Below are positions 1 to 11,575 of a stretch of 64,000 nucleotides of DNA, one piece after another. The stretch covers positions 3,720,001 to 3,784,000 of the forward strand of contig JAZGTN010000025.1 of assembly GCA_037783415.1 (NCBI GenBank), written 5' to 3'. The translations under genes and the position numbers were made by a program. The DNA comes from Leptasterias polaris (Eukaryota; Echinodermata; Asteroidea; Forcipulatida; Asteriidae). Under the pieces are notes generated by a model, which was given only the letters and a program-made list of their open reading frames with translations, was not told where the DNA came from and did no database searches. Numbering within the stretch: the first letter of the stretch is position 1; each line of letters starts with the position of its first letter.

Positions 1-1228
1 AAATCAAAATCAACCATTCAAATTAACTTGGTGTTAATTATGGATATTTCGCAAGGAGGTGCGCCCCCAATAGTTTGCCACTTTACAGTGCATTACATCA
101 TTCTTCCACTGGTGTCAGGCAGACATTTTCGAGATATTTTGTATGATATTTGCTACCATGCGGATAAGATACCGGCGAATGCTATATTCCTGAGACTAAA
201 ATTCATAGCACATGGTGCCGGGCAACCTTTTGCAGCGCAGCCTCTAGGTCCAATTTTACAGAGCTGCTTTCGCACAAAAAGTAGCCAAGCACATCAAAAA
301 TTCGATTACCGGAATAAGGCTACCAGCCATATGCGATTTCACGTATACCATCTGTGCCAGGTACATGTGACATAGAAGTATGGCTGATAACCTTATTCTG
401 GTAATCATTTTGTTGTGCTTGGCTATTTTTTACTGCTTAAGCAGCTCTATGAAATTGGGCACAGATCAGCAAAGACATGGTATCCTTGCGCCACCTATTT
501 CATTGAGAATTGTTTTTGGGTGTTTGTCGTCGCTTATGTTGCGAAGGCATTTTACAAGATATCATCCCAATCTAAATCGCAAACGCCAGTTGAAGTCAAG
601 CTCAAGTTATTTAAAAGTTTTCCCTGCCAATGTCTGGTTGATGATATCTTTTATGGCTATGTGAAGGTTGGAAATGCTTTCCTCCCCTTAAAAAAATGTA
701 TGCATACATTGTCGACCGGCATCTTTGGCGCACCGTATTGCTTCCCCCCACCCCCCCCCCCCCCCCCACCCAAAAAACAAATGTTTTTAAATTAAACCAC
801 AACAACAACAACAACATCAAGCAACTTGGAAAGCCAACAATGTTGATAGTTTCAAGGGCGGCCTTAATTAAGACAAACCTTTTTAAGAGTGCTTTTTTAA
901 AACCACTAAGTACCTATTTTTAGCAATGTCAGTTTTTTGTATTAGGTGTTTTTCCTTACTGTTTTTACTTATTTGATTTGTTAGTGTATTTGTACTGTCT
1001 ATAATAACATTTTAACTGTATTTTCTCTAAGGTTTTATAACTGTATGGATTTTAATGTTTTTTTAATTGTTAAGCGCCCAGGAGCATATTTCATGCATGG
1101 ACGCTATACAAATTGTCATTATTATAATCAAACAAACAAACGAACAAGACAGACAAACAATTACAAACAAACAATCAATCAATAAATGAACAAAGTATAA
1201 AATATTGTTTTGCCCTTTTGTTCCTAAG
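1..1228. other. Non-coding left edge (intron of gene A or upstream)
   Basis: No exon recognised. Holds a GGGCCC-type foldback copy (247-460), a poly-C tract (about 745-769), a SINE-like tail (about 1070-1125) and a CAAA-rich run (1131-1190). Confidence 0.6.
247..460. mobile_element. GGGCCC-type foldback MITE, copy 1
   Basis: Diverged left end GGTCCAATTTTACAGAGCTG, right end GCAGCTCTATGAAATTGGGC; ends are inverted repeats. See the copy at 63445 for a well-preserved example. Confidence 0.75.
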
Positions 1229-1337
1229 ATTGAATCGTGCTATATCGGCAGGGAGATACGCCAACGACGTCGGGAAACGGACAACATTTTACACTTTCTT
1301 TCCCGAGTCTCAACACATTAAAGATGTCGAAGACAAG
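1229..1337 (+). CDS. Gene A exon 4 (post-L-motif exon)
   Basis: 109 bp between acceptor TTCCTAAG and donor GTGAGA. Starts by completing an Arg codon (AG|A) and ends in phase 0. Encodes LNRAISAGRYANDVGK...HIKDVEDK. Same length and phase as the matching exons of genes B, C and D. Confidence 0.88.
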
Positions 1338-4300
1338 GTGAGATGGCTCTATATATTGAAATGCACACTTCGTGCTGTAATTGACTTAACGATTTCGGTG
1401 TTCGTTTGGAACAATGCTGGTTAAAATAAAATCCAGACGATAAAATTTGATGTATCCATCGACCTGCAACATTATACATTGAAGAACTGACATTGAAGAA
1501 TTGACATTGAAGAATTGACATTGAAGAATTGGCATTGAAGAATTGACATTGGAGAATTGACATTGGAGAATTGACATTGGAGAATTGACATTGGAGAATT
1601 GACATTGAAGAATTGACATTGAAGAATTGACATTGAAGAATTGACATTGAAGAATTGACATTGAAGAATTGACATTGAAGAATTGACATTGAAGAACTGA
1701 CATTGAAGAACTGACATTGAAGAACTGACATTGAAGAACTGACATTGAAGAATTGACATTGGAGAATTGACATTGGAGAATTGACAATGGAGAATTGACA
1801 ATGGAGAATTGACATTGGAGAATTGACATTGGAGAATTGACAATGGAGAATTGACATTGAAGAATTGACATTGGAGAATTGACATTGGAGAATTGACATT
1901 GGAGAATTGACATTGGAGAATTGGCATTGAAGAATTGACATTGAAGAATTGACATTGAAGAATTGACATTGGAGAATTGACATTGGAGAACTGACATTGA
2001 AGAACTGACATTGAAGAATTGACATTGGAGAATTGACATTGGAGAATTGACATTGGAGAATTGACAATGGAGAATTGACAATGGAGAATTGACAATGGAG
2101 AATTGACATTGGAGAATTGACATTGGAGAATTGACATTGGAGAATTGACAATGGAGAATTGACAATGGAGAATTGACATTGGAGAATTGACATTGGAGAA
2201 TTGACATTGGAGAATTGACATTGGAGAATTGACATTGGAGAATTGACATTGGAGAATTGACATTGGAGAATTGACATTGGAGAATTGACATTGGAGAATT
2301 GACATTGGAGAATTGACATTGGAGAATTGACATTGGAGAATTGACATTGGAGAATTGACATTGGAGAATTGACATTGGAGAATTGACATTGGAGAATTGA
2401 CATTGGAGAATTGACATTGGAGAATTGACATTGGAGAATTGACATTGGAGAATTGACATTGGAGAATTGACATTGGAGAATTGACATTGGAGAATTGACA
2501 TTGACATTGGAGAATTGACATTGAAGAATTGACATTGAAGAATTGACCCAATTCACCTGACGTCACCATCCACGATTGTGCTATTTGGGGTTTAGATTCC
2601 CCGCGCTAGGCCCTTTGACACGAGACAATATTTAACAAGATACCTTAACTAAAAACAATCACAGTGATGTTAAAAAATAGCAAATTCCAGTCGTTTGAAA
2701 GCTATTGCTGTTAAACAACAAGCAAGGACCCTTGTTAATTTCAGCAGAGATCCAGACCTAAAAAAAAATAGCAACCATGTTAAAATCACCACGATATGTA
2801 GTGAAATGGTTACTGTGTGCATTAATAACCAAGGACCCTTGCTACGGCAAAGTCATTATTCTTACGCACAGAACGTGCCACAAGCAGAATAAAGTGTTCA
2901 GTACATGAACAATTATGACCCCCCCCAAAAAAAAAAAAAAAAAAGCAAGGGACGTTGGTAAATTTGTGTTTGTTGCTACTTGGTGCTCGTGTGAAAGGGT
3001 GTTTACTGTGTGTCGTGCTTATTAGCCAACGGAAGCGGTTACCTACCATTATCTTTGCGTGCAATTTGACACCCAAAATGACATTCTATAGGCAGTATCT
3101 ACACTCAGAAAACAAATGGTAAAAAGAGGTTATGTAAAAAAAGTTGTGTAAGAAACTACCTAACTTAAGTAAAACACGGCCAAAAATATGTACTGATTTG
3201 TAATGTAAAAAAATCTATACATGTTTTGAGAGTAAGTATTGCAGTTAACCAAAGTTATGTAAGATTTACCGAAGTAAAGAGAAACTTTACATGGCATTGG
3301 TAGGTCTTACAAGGAACTGTGAAAAGAATCCGATGTTTACATGCAAGTTATGTTTTTTCCCGCGTGTGCGCACGCGCGTGTCTGCGTGACAAGTTGCTAG
3401 TTAGAAACGTTTCAGTCCATACAGTCATGTCGTTCGTGCTCGTCGAGCAAAAGTTACAAGAATGGGGATTTTGCTCCTTGGTGGACGTATTGAAAGGTGA
3501 GTTTCTCAAAAAGTGTTACGATCTACAGTCATATATACTGATGTGTGTCGTATTATTATTTGTTAGTTTTTACAACCATTTCGGCCTACATGTTTGCCAT
3601 GAACTTGAAGATGTCTGCAGCGCTATAGCGCTGCTATAGCAAAACAACATGTTGCAACATCGTTACAACACACGCCCACTTTTTAGCGCTGCAGACATCT
3701 TCAAGTTCATGGCAAACATGTAGGCCGAAATGGTTGTAAAAACTAACAAATAATAATACGACACACATCAGTCTCTGTATATGACTGAAGATCGTATTTT
3801 TTTTTTAGAAACTCACCTTTCAATACGTCCACCAAGGAGCAAAATCCCCATTCTTGTAACTTTTGCTCGACGAGCACGAACAGGCAGTAGGCCTAAGGGT
3901 CGTGTTAGAACAAACTCAAACGTTTAGACGGGAAAAGGGTACAATTTATCGGTAGAAATATGTAATTTTGTACGAATACACACAATCCAAGTAAACATTT
4001 TACCTAAACAAACAGTAAAATAATAATAATTACACAGCTATAAGGTAAATAAAAGTATTTACCCATAAAAAGGGTAACGCGGAATAGTTTTACATGTAAT
4101 AAAAGTATAAGGTTTACACAATCAATGTGTAATATTTTACATATCTAGCGTTTACTTATAATTTAGGTAAATATGTTTACTCCTAAACGAAGTAAGTTTG
4201 TAAGTCTTTGTTGTGTAAGTTTTTACCGTGCAACGAACTGGTAAAAGTTTACCTAACTGATAGCAGGTTCACCCCCTGCCTCTAAAACATGTTTTTTTTT

Positions 4301-7300
4301 TACACAACTTGTGTAAATAATTTTCTGAGTGTACATAATGACGTCAGCAGTGTAAAAATGGTCTACAGGCATTTTTCAACAATCTGGCTATATAGCCATT
4401 GCCGATTAACCTTGGGCAGACAGTTTAATAGGTCTGAGTATAACCGAGATTTGTATTCTTATACTCACAGAATGTTCTTCTGTTCTTTGTGATGTTTAAG
4501 AAGTACGACGTAGAGTATGGATTGAACATGATTAATGAAGTCGAACATCCAAAGCACATAAGCGGAGGCAAAGAGCAGTAAGTTGGAAATATTGAGCACA
4601 TAATATGCAAGATGAATGGAACATAATTGTAAACATAAAGGCTGAGTAAAAAAAGACGAAGTTATGACTAACACTCTTTTCCAATTTGGACTTTTGAAGG
4701 ATTTCCGTGTTTAGCAGAACGGAAAGTTTACTTTATTTTGCACCTTGTCTTCGTTTTGAGTGCGAAGACAAGTCACGAATACCGGTTCTCATCAAACCAA
4801 GGATACCAGACTAATTTGCCATTCTAGTCTCAATTTGGTTCTTTGTTTCAAATGGGATCGAAACAAAATGGCTGTGAACAAAACATTTTTTAATGGGAGA
4901 CCTTTCGGGATGCTTTCAGCGTTATTAAAAACTGATATGTCTATATAGTTTATTTTAAATTTTTCTTCACTACAGTAAAATGGCCAGGCCCGCATCAGAT
5001 CCGAGGAGGTTAAAATTCGTTCACCCCAAGTTTTTCTACCACGTCTTTCACACTTATTTAGATGACAAGGCCTATCGGCCAACTACAGGTAAAACAATAG
5101 AACTCGCCTATTAAAGGGGCTGATCAAAACAAGGCCCAATTTCATAGAGCTGCTTAAGCAGGAAATATTGCATGATACCAGTGATAAATTGTACATGTGA
5201 CATGGTATTTTGGCAGGTAACCCCATTGTGGTAAGCATAATTATTTTGTGCTGAGCTACTTTTTTGTGCTTCAGCAGCTCTATGAAATTGGGTCCTGCTT
5301 GTGGAGCGGGTTTACTTGGGGCTGACCCAGGTGCATGACGTCACGACAAAACAAAAACCATTCTCAATGACCGCCATTTTGTTTGTAATTAAGCGGGACA
5401 CCTTCAGTGAGTCCGCTGACACACATTTTCACCCTTAAACCAGCGACTTTGTGAGCAATAAGTATTTTTTTTATTAGTAGATGCCTACTTTTGTATCGAC
5501 GTGGGCTCGTAAAACAATTTTACGTTGCGGTTTACCTTAAGAACAATTTCTTTAAAATCTTTTCGTGAATCCACGAACAGTTTTGGACGTCATGCACACA
5601 ATGAAAGTAGTTCTGGTCGGCTGTCCCAAGATACAGTGGTGTGAATGCTGGGGGAAGTTGGCGTTCGATTAGCTCAAGTCAGGGGGCTCACCCGGATGAG
5701 CACACCGAGGTCGACCCACGGAAGCTAATCGAACGCACCCTATGGAGAGCGTGCGCGCGTACAGTATGGGTGAGAGTTCATAAGTGTACAGACAGCCAGC
5801 CACAGCCCTGCTTTGATCATGATGACACAGCCACTTTATAAAAAAAATTAAAAAATTAACTACTCAAACCACTTTGTGCACTAATCACGGAATAACTTTT
5901 CCCTTGTAGTAATAGTTTATCAGTCGAATTAACATGGACCTAACACTGCGTCTTACTTGTTTCCTAGGGGCGCACCACACCAAATAAGCCAGAATTAATG
6001 CGCCAAGCTACTTATCATAATTTGTAAACCCACAACTTATTTTTAATTACAACGTTTTGGGGGTCATGCAATTAATAGATTGTGTAAATATAATAATCTA
6101 TCACAACCTGGGGGTTCTGTGCTTCAACCTTTGAGGAGACTTGATAAATTTAGGCGTTAAAGTTGGCCCTATTTGAACGGGAAAGTGGAGAAGTGCTTCA
6201 CGAAAACTGGCAGCAAGTCGGTTTTGGAAAAAAACAAATTTTCGCGTTTTTTTCTTCTGGGGTAGTTAGCAAAAATTCCAAACGGCTGACCTGGCAAAAA
6301 TTGAAAAGAATTCTAAAGTTCAGTCGTCCGAAAATATGTTTGATTGGTTTTCAAGAGGCTGAGAGACTTACACGATTTTTTGAGTATTTTTGAATATTTA
6401 TCATTTAGCATTGGTTCCTATGGGAGTTTATTTAGTGTGGTGCGCCCTATATATACAACATGGCGGCGCCCGTGCAGCCATGTTTGTGTTCTGTTTACAG
6501 ATGTAGGCTTGAAACAACGACAGTAATGAGTTGTGTGGGGGCATTGTGTGTCACTTTGTTGCTGTTTTTACATTGGAAACATAATTTCTTTGACTGTAAA
6601 CTGTTAGTATAGCAATAATGTTTCTATTTCCTCAAATTACAATACATTTATTAACCGAGAATACTTCAACGTTTCAAACTCAAAGAGGGGTTTGCTTTCT
6701 AAACCTTCATGGTTAAACTATGACAAGTAATAAGTATGAGACTGACGGTTTTAGTCACATTCAAAGAATCATGAGCCAACGTGGCTGGTTGAATATGAAA
6801 AAAGGAGAGAAAACCACCAAATAGACTATTTGAAGAGGAGTAGGGGGGTGGTGGATATGGCATCATATGTCAAGTTTCCGGAAGGTGAATGCACTCTGAT
6901 GCGTGTGAAACCCTAGGCCTAGCCCCCAACCAGCAGCCTAAACCCTACACTATACTGCAAAAACCGTAGCCGTCAGCCCAAACCCCAGCCCCCAGCCCAA
7001 CCCTACACCCATCAAGCCGAATCATGCCCCCAGCCCTAACCCTAGCCCCTAGCCGAAATCATAGCCCCAGCCCAAACCCTAACCCCCAGCCGAGCCTACC
7101 CCCAAAGCCCAAAACCCTAGCCGTCAGCCCGGACCCTAGCCCCCAGCCCAAACACCTTATTAGCTTACAGTCTTAACTCTTAACTATAGTCCAATTGTTC
7201 CCGTTCACCCACAATTTATTAACCGTAAAGTGTCTGGAAGGGCATTTTGCAACAAGCCCCGCCCACGCCCCGCCCACCCATTCACCCCCTTATCCCTTAA

Positions 7301-8606
7301 AGCTAGGTAAAATGAAACTTGGAATGACAATTAAACGTGGTAAAATGACCTATGTATATTCTTTTTTGTTATAAAGTTCACCATTTTAAACTCAATATGA
7401 TTACATGGTTAAAAATGTTGGCGGGTAAGCAAAATCTACCCCCCCCCCCCTTCTCAGGCCCTCCCTCTTCAATCCCCTTTCCCTTTTACAGCTTCCACAT
7501 TAGTTAACCCCCTCTTGTCAATTATTAAAAATAATTGTAAGGCGTTTAGAATCGTATAACTAAAAAAAAAGAGATAAGTTTATAACTTGTTGAGTGACTA
7601 GGATTTGGATATAACAACTGACTTGTCATTAGAGTGTACACAGCGTGTAATGCATGTTTTTCTTATCGCATGCTTAGAGTACATGTAAATGCTCCAACAT
7701 GTTTGACCTTGTTGTAGACGAACGCAATAACATTTCCAATTAATTTTTTCAGATATCAAGTCAGTGACTTATTTTCAACAATTTAAGCATAATTTTTTAA
7801 CCATAGAGAATAATTAAGTGCCCTTATAGGGCGCACCACACCAAATAAGCCAGAATTAATGCGCCAAGCTACTTATCATAATTTGTAAACCCACAACTTA
7901 TTTTTAATTACAACGTTTTGGGGGTCATGCAATTAATAGATTGTGTAAATATAATAATCTATCACAACCTGGGGGTTCTGTGCTTCAACCTTTGAGGAGA
8001 CTTGATAAATTTAGGCGTTAAAGTTGGCCCTATTTGAACGGGAAAGTGGAGAAGTGCTTCACGAAAACTGGCAGCAAGTCGGTTTTGGAAAAAAACAAAT
8101 TTTCGCGTTTTTTTCTTCTGGGGTAGTTAGCAAAAATTCCAAACGGCTGACCTGGCAAAAATTGAAAAGAATTCTAAAGTTCAGTCGTCCGAAAATATGT
8201 TTGATTGGTTTTCAAGAGGCTGAGAGACTTACACGATTTTTTGAGTATTTTTGAATATTTATCATTTAGCATTGGTTCCTATGGGAGTTTATTTAGTGTG
8301 GTGCGCCCCTAGGTGACAGCAGACTTAAGTCTGCTGCCACCTAGCGTTGCAAAGACACCAATTGAACCAATGCGATTTTCACTTTATACAGGTGCGCTGG
8401 TCGTGTTCCTAGCCTTACATTTATGTGACGAGGTAACACTATATGGGTTCGGCTACGACCCACGCTTCACCATGCACTACTACGACAACAAATTCGTCGT
8501 CCATACAGCTAAGTCGACGGGATCGCATGACGTAGACAATGAACGAAAGCTCTGGATGAAAATGCACGATGAGGGCGTAATCAGACTTTTCAAAAGGGAC
8601 GTTTGA
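1229..8606 (+). CDS. Gene A: ST6GalNAc1/2-like sialyltransferase (GT29), 3' part only
   Basis: Coding exons 1229-1337, 4471-4577, 4976-5088 and 8392-8606, joined in frame across GT-AG introns; 5' exons (membrane anchor, stem, L-motif) are outside the window. Predicted product transfers sialic acid from CMP-sialic acid to GalNAc of O-glycans in the Golgi (family knowledge). Seen: a post-L-motif exon (RLNRAIS...[15 protein letters not shown]), an exon with MFKKYDVEYGLNMI, the first half of the S-motif (VHPKFFYHVFHTYL...YRPTTG), and a last exon with LALHLCDEV, motif III HYYD and motif VS HDVDNE, ending RLFKRDV-stop. No stops or frame breaks in the visible part. A 14-bp minisatellite and a 1.2-kb foldback element fill its first visible intron; twin MITEs sit in its last intron. 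Exon 5 resembles gene C, but the last exon resembles gene D. Confidence 0.88.
1477..2547. repeat. 14-bp minisatellite, about 76 copies
   Basis: Unit CATTGGAGAATTGA with variants CATTGAAGAATTGA, CAATGGAGAATTGA and CATTGAAGAACTGA. The right part (about 2180-2500) is almost uniform and the left part mixes variants, suggesting recent spread from the right. Because 14 is not a multiple of 3 and the unit lacks stops on the minus strand, all three minus frames stay open. Lies in a gene A intron. Confidence 0.97.
3100..4333. mobile_element. 1.2-kb foldback DNA element in a gene A intron
   Basis: Ends TACACTCAGAAAA (3100) and TTTTCTGAGTGTA (4333) are inverted repeats. Inside is a long inverted repeat with arms about 3427-3624 and 3690-3882 around a short spacer; the rest is dense in GTAAA/TTTAC motifs. 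No transposase seen, so non-autonomous. Ends 137 bp before gene A exon 5. Confidence 0.85.
4471..4577 (+). CDS. Gene A exon 5
   Basis: 107 bp after acceptor ACTCACAG, before donor GTAAGT. Encodes NVLLFFVMFKKYDVEYGLNM and onward, ending with two bases of a His codon. Identical in length to gene C exon 5, and both start with Asn-Val. Confidence 0.85.
4976..5088 (+). CDS. Gene A exon 6 (first half of S-motif)
   Basis: 113 bp after acceptor CACTACAG, before donor GTAAAA. Encodes KMARPASDPRRLKFVHPKFF...KAYRPTTG, with the Gly codon split after its first base, as in all paralogues. Confidence 0.9.
5133..5294. mobile_element. GGGCCC-type foldback MITE, copy 2
   Basis: Ends GGCCCAATTTCATAGAGCTG and CAGCTCTATGAAATTGGGTC, in the last intron of gene A. 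Confidence 0.85.
5658..5740. repeat. Short inverted repeat
   Basis: GGCGTTCGATTAGCT and AGCTAATCGAACGC face each other across about 50 bp. The adjoining GCTTTGATCATGATGACACA (about 5810) resembles the ends of the element at 14359-15481. Confidence 0.5.
5968..6447. mobile_element. 480-bp MITE, first of two identical copies
   Basis: Ends GGGCGCACCACACCAAATAA and TTATTTAGTGTGGTGCGCCC are inverted repeats; TA lies at both flanks, as for Tc1/mariner-type insertion. No transposase. The sequence appears base-for-base identical to 7829-8308. Confidence 0.9.
6905..7155. repeat. Degenerate telomere-like C-rich array
   Basis: Repeats built on CCCTAGCCCCCAGCCCAAA and AACCCTA between the two identical MITEs. 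Resembles decayed interstitial telomeric repeat, but too irregular to be sure. Confidence 0.6.
7829..8308. mobile_element. 480-bp MITE, second identical copy
   Basis: Same orientation as copy 1, offset 1,861 bp, TA on both sides. Its right end lies 83 bp from the last exon of gene A. Confidence 0.9.
8392..8606 (+). CDS. Gene A last exon (S-motif end, motifs III and VS)
   Basis: Starts after TTTATACAG and completes the split Gly codon. Contains the S-motif Cys (LALHLCDEV), [15 protein letters not shown] (motif III) and HDVDNERKLW (motif VS, H-x4-E). Stop TGA at 8604-8606. Confidence 0.93.
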
Positions 8607-8712
8607 CCGTTGTGCCTTAATATTGTCCTTTTTTCTACGGGTCAGTAAATTTTCACTCTGAGAATGTAATTAATATTTTCTCTTTCATTTATGATTCGGG
8701 AGTATTAACGTA

Positions 8713-8718
8713 AATAAA
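8713..8718 (+). promoter_or_regulatory. Candidate poly(A) signal of gene A
   Basis: AATAAA on the plus strand about 107 bases past the gene A stop codon, in AT-rich sequence. A plausible cleavage signal by position only. Confidence 0.45.
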
Positions 8719-10277
8719 TATTTCTGTGCTATAGTGTTTATTATCAGGCTACTACACAAAGTCTTTCTAGCATGGGAATTACCTTCGGTCCACCCAAACA
8801 GACTTTACTTGCCCTGATGTAACTAAAAGTGCCTTCTGACGAGGCGAAACTCAATATTATCAGTGATTTTTATTTTGTTTTGGGTTTTTTGCGGGGGGGG
8901 GGCCTCTCGGGGCCTAGGGTTTAAAGCGCGGACAACGTGCAACACTTCTTTGATCAATGTTGTTGCCGGTGGGGAAGGCGTCTTCAAGCATTTGCCTCAG
9001 CCCCAACATTGGATGTCACATTACGTAAGATATGTTATTTCGTTCGGTTGAACCGGGTGAATTAGAACGAAATTTAGTTCTCAGTAAGGTAAAATCACTC
9101 CGCTGTACGCGGATGAAGATAGGAGAAAATGGGAAGTATAAAAGGAGGTGCTTGGGAATCTTATACTTTGTTCCGATGGAACCCAGAAAGAATCAGTTAC
9201 TATAAGAAGTTCCGTTGTATAGTTACGTTCGGTACTTTACAGGGCAAAATGCAATCCTTTTTTAAATTCAAGATGTATAATGTATATTTAGGCGGGGTTT
9301 TCCAGAGTATGTTCTCGAAAGAGTTTTTATCTCTGGTTTTTCACTCCGCAGGCTAGGGCATCAGAGGGGGGTAACGTTACAAAGAAGTAATTGTGTAATG
9401 GTTACACACTCGGATGATATACGATCCCTTTATCTAAATATATGGGTAAATTAATTAATTCGCGATTTGTTACACATTGTAAATACTAATAACCTATTCA
9501 AGAAGAAGAAAGAAGAAGAATAAAAAGGGTCAGCAATGTCTGTCGGTGGCCAACCCAAAGTTGTAAACAATTGGTGTGATGTTGGGGTTATTGAGAAGTA
9601 CAGATACCGGTTAGCTCCAATCGCCGAGATGCTAAGCGGCTCATCCTTTGACCTTTGACCTGTCGATTGGTGTCATGCGCAACTATTGTTGAGTTTTCGA
9701 AAGCGCATTCCGGCTACAAAGGGGGGGGGGGCATTTTCATTGGATTAGTAATGGAGTAGTATGAAATAAAATGTATGAAATAAATGTTGACTTAAAAAGG
9801 ACGATAATGAAGACAGAGTCAAGTCTACCTTGCCTTTCCTTTGAGTGTAAATGATAGTGCTTTTGTCAGGCAAAATAGTTGTGTTTTGTTTTGTGTTTTG
9901 TGTTTCTCTCGAGGGGCCGGTTTAGCTCCATTTATTACATATTAATTCAATCACTAAAGAGACATTTCTGAGTTTCAAAAAAAAAGTTAAAACAAATTTT
10001 GTTGAAAGTGACAAGCACCCTAGATCTAAAGAAAACCTGATACTCAACGGGAAACAAATATTGGAAGAAATTGTACATAAATTAATTTATTAAATAATAC
10101 TCATGGTTTCGGTATTCACTGAGCAAACATTCTTTTAAAAAAACTGGGTCAGAATTAACTCGGATTCCGAGTTTCAGAAGGCCTGATCCATTTCCGGGTC
10201 GAAAGAGGTTTTTTTAATGGGGTTTCAACTTGGACTATGCGTAATTTTGAAACATTTCTTGGTCATTTTTACCATAT

Positions 10278-10776
10278 GCCGGTGTCACGTCCTAGGCGTT
10301 CCGGCGTACTGAGTGTTCCAGGTGACGTACGCATGAGCGTCCGTACTGCGCGTTCCTGCCGTGTGGGTGACGTAGCCGGTCATTTCAGTAGTCGTGGTCT
10401 CCTTCCCGTCCTCTTAAAGTGTCAGACAATACCGCCATCTTTGTCACATCTTTATACGTGTTCATCTTTGTCACATCTTTATACGTGTTCTTGGTTCTTG
10501 GTTGGTGTAACCTTCTTGGTTCTTGGTAGGTGAACAATTCTTTAAAACGATTTGTACGTTCAACATTTCAACTACTACTACTAGCTATGGAGCTCGTGGA
10601 CGCCGCCATGACAGCTTCTTCGAGAGTCTAGAGAGTAGAGGAACACTCAGTGCGGCACAAAATGGACAACTTTCGCTTGCTGCGCGCAGGCATGACATGA
10701 CGTAATGTTTAATTATATTTTTATTTTGGTCATCCGGAACGGATAGTACGCCGGAATGCTCAGTGCGCGACACCGG
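10278..10776. mobile_element. Candidate foldback element
   Basis: Ends CCGGTGTCACG...GTTCCGGCGTACT and, inverted, AGTACGCCGGAAT...CGCGACACCGG. Ends are imperfect and I see no clear target duplication. Confidence 0.55.
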
Positions 10777-10835
10777 GCCATACTTACACATAAATGATAC
10801 AGGCCCACAGGACCAGGATCTGGGTCGTCAGTTGT

Positions 10836-11039
10836 GGGCCCAATTTCATAGAGCTGCTTAAGCAAAAAATATTGCTTAACAATTGTCTGCTATAAAAGCA
10901 AAAAAAAATTAGCAGGATACCAGTCACAAACTGTACTTGTGACACGGCAGTTTGGCTGATAACCTTAGTCTGGTAAAGCATACTTTTGTTGTGCTTAGCT
11001 ACTTTTTGTGCTTTTAAGCAGCTCTATGAAATTTGGCCC
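10836..11039. mobile_element. GGGCCC-type foldback MITE, copy 3
   Basis: Ends GGGCCCAATTTCATAGAGCT and AGCTCTATGAAATTTGGCCC; interior has the family core around ACTTGTGACACGGCAGTTTG. Confidence 0.9.
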
Positions 11040-11128
11040 TGACCGGGAAGTTCTTAGAAAATAATAAATAGCAAAAATCCTCTGATGAAATGGTTTTTTT
11101 AAACTTTAATAATCATGACTAATGGTTA

Positions 11129-11575
11129 GTGTCGTGGCCGAGCGGATAAGAGCACCGGACTCAAGCTCTGGTGTTTCTGTTCAGCAGAGTGTGGGTTCGA
11201 GTCCCGGTCGTGACACTTGTGTCCTTATTAAGCAAGACACTTAACCATTATTGCTTCGTCCTTCGGATGGGACGTAAAGCCGTTGGTCCCGTGTGTTGTG
11301 TAATGCACGTAAAGAACCCAGTGCACTTATCGAAAAGAGAAGGGGTTCGCCCCGGTGTTCCTGGTTTGATCGGCTGCATATTGCGCCACAGCACCTTGGA
11401 AACCATTACATGGTGCTATGTAAAGAAATAGGCCTCAAAATTCAAAAAGTAGCTCCACATATATACCTTGCAGGAAAATATTGACTGTTGAAGCGCCTTG
11501 AGCGTCACTGAGTGACGGATATGAGCGCTATATAAGAAGCCATTATTATATTATTATTATTATTATATCTAATGT
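11129..11575 (+). mobile_element. tRNA-Leu-derived SINE
   Basis: The head (11129-11216) folds as a tRNA-Leu: A box TGGCCGAGCGG, anticodon loop CTCAAGC (anticodon CAA), long variable arm, B box GGTTCGAGTCC, and GTGTC/GACAC acceptor ends. It runs straight into a body (CAAGACACTTAACC, GTGCACTTATCG) and ends GCGCTATATAAGAAGCC plus ATT repeats, the layout of a SINE rather than a tRNA gene. Confidence 0.85.

Noticed and set aside
1318..2569. Three long minus-strand reading frames of 365-412 codons with NSPMSILQCQF-type repeats
   Set aside because: They are the three frames of the 14-bp minisatellite; no start context, domain or codon signal.
6163..6393. 76-codon frame present twice (also 8024-8254)
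   Set aside because: Lies wholly inside the twin MITEs; identity reflects the repeat, not coding conservation, and no family is recognisable.
5968..8308. LTR-type or composite transposon made of the two 480-bp direct repeats
   Set aside because: Each copy has its own 20-bp inverted ends and TA flanks, so two separate MITE insertions or a local duplication explain it better; nothing between them looks like gag/pol or a cargo gene.
9129..9356. 75-codon plus-strand frame between genes A and B
   Set aside because: No recognisable domain, no splice partners and no similarity to anything else in the window.
11129..11216. Functional tRNA-Leu gene
   Set aside because: Continues without a Pol III terminator into a SINE body and tail, and related truncated copies exist.
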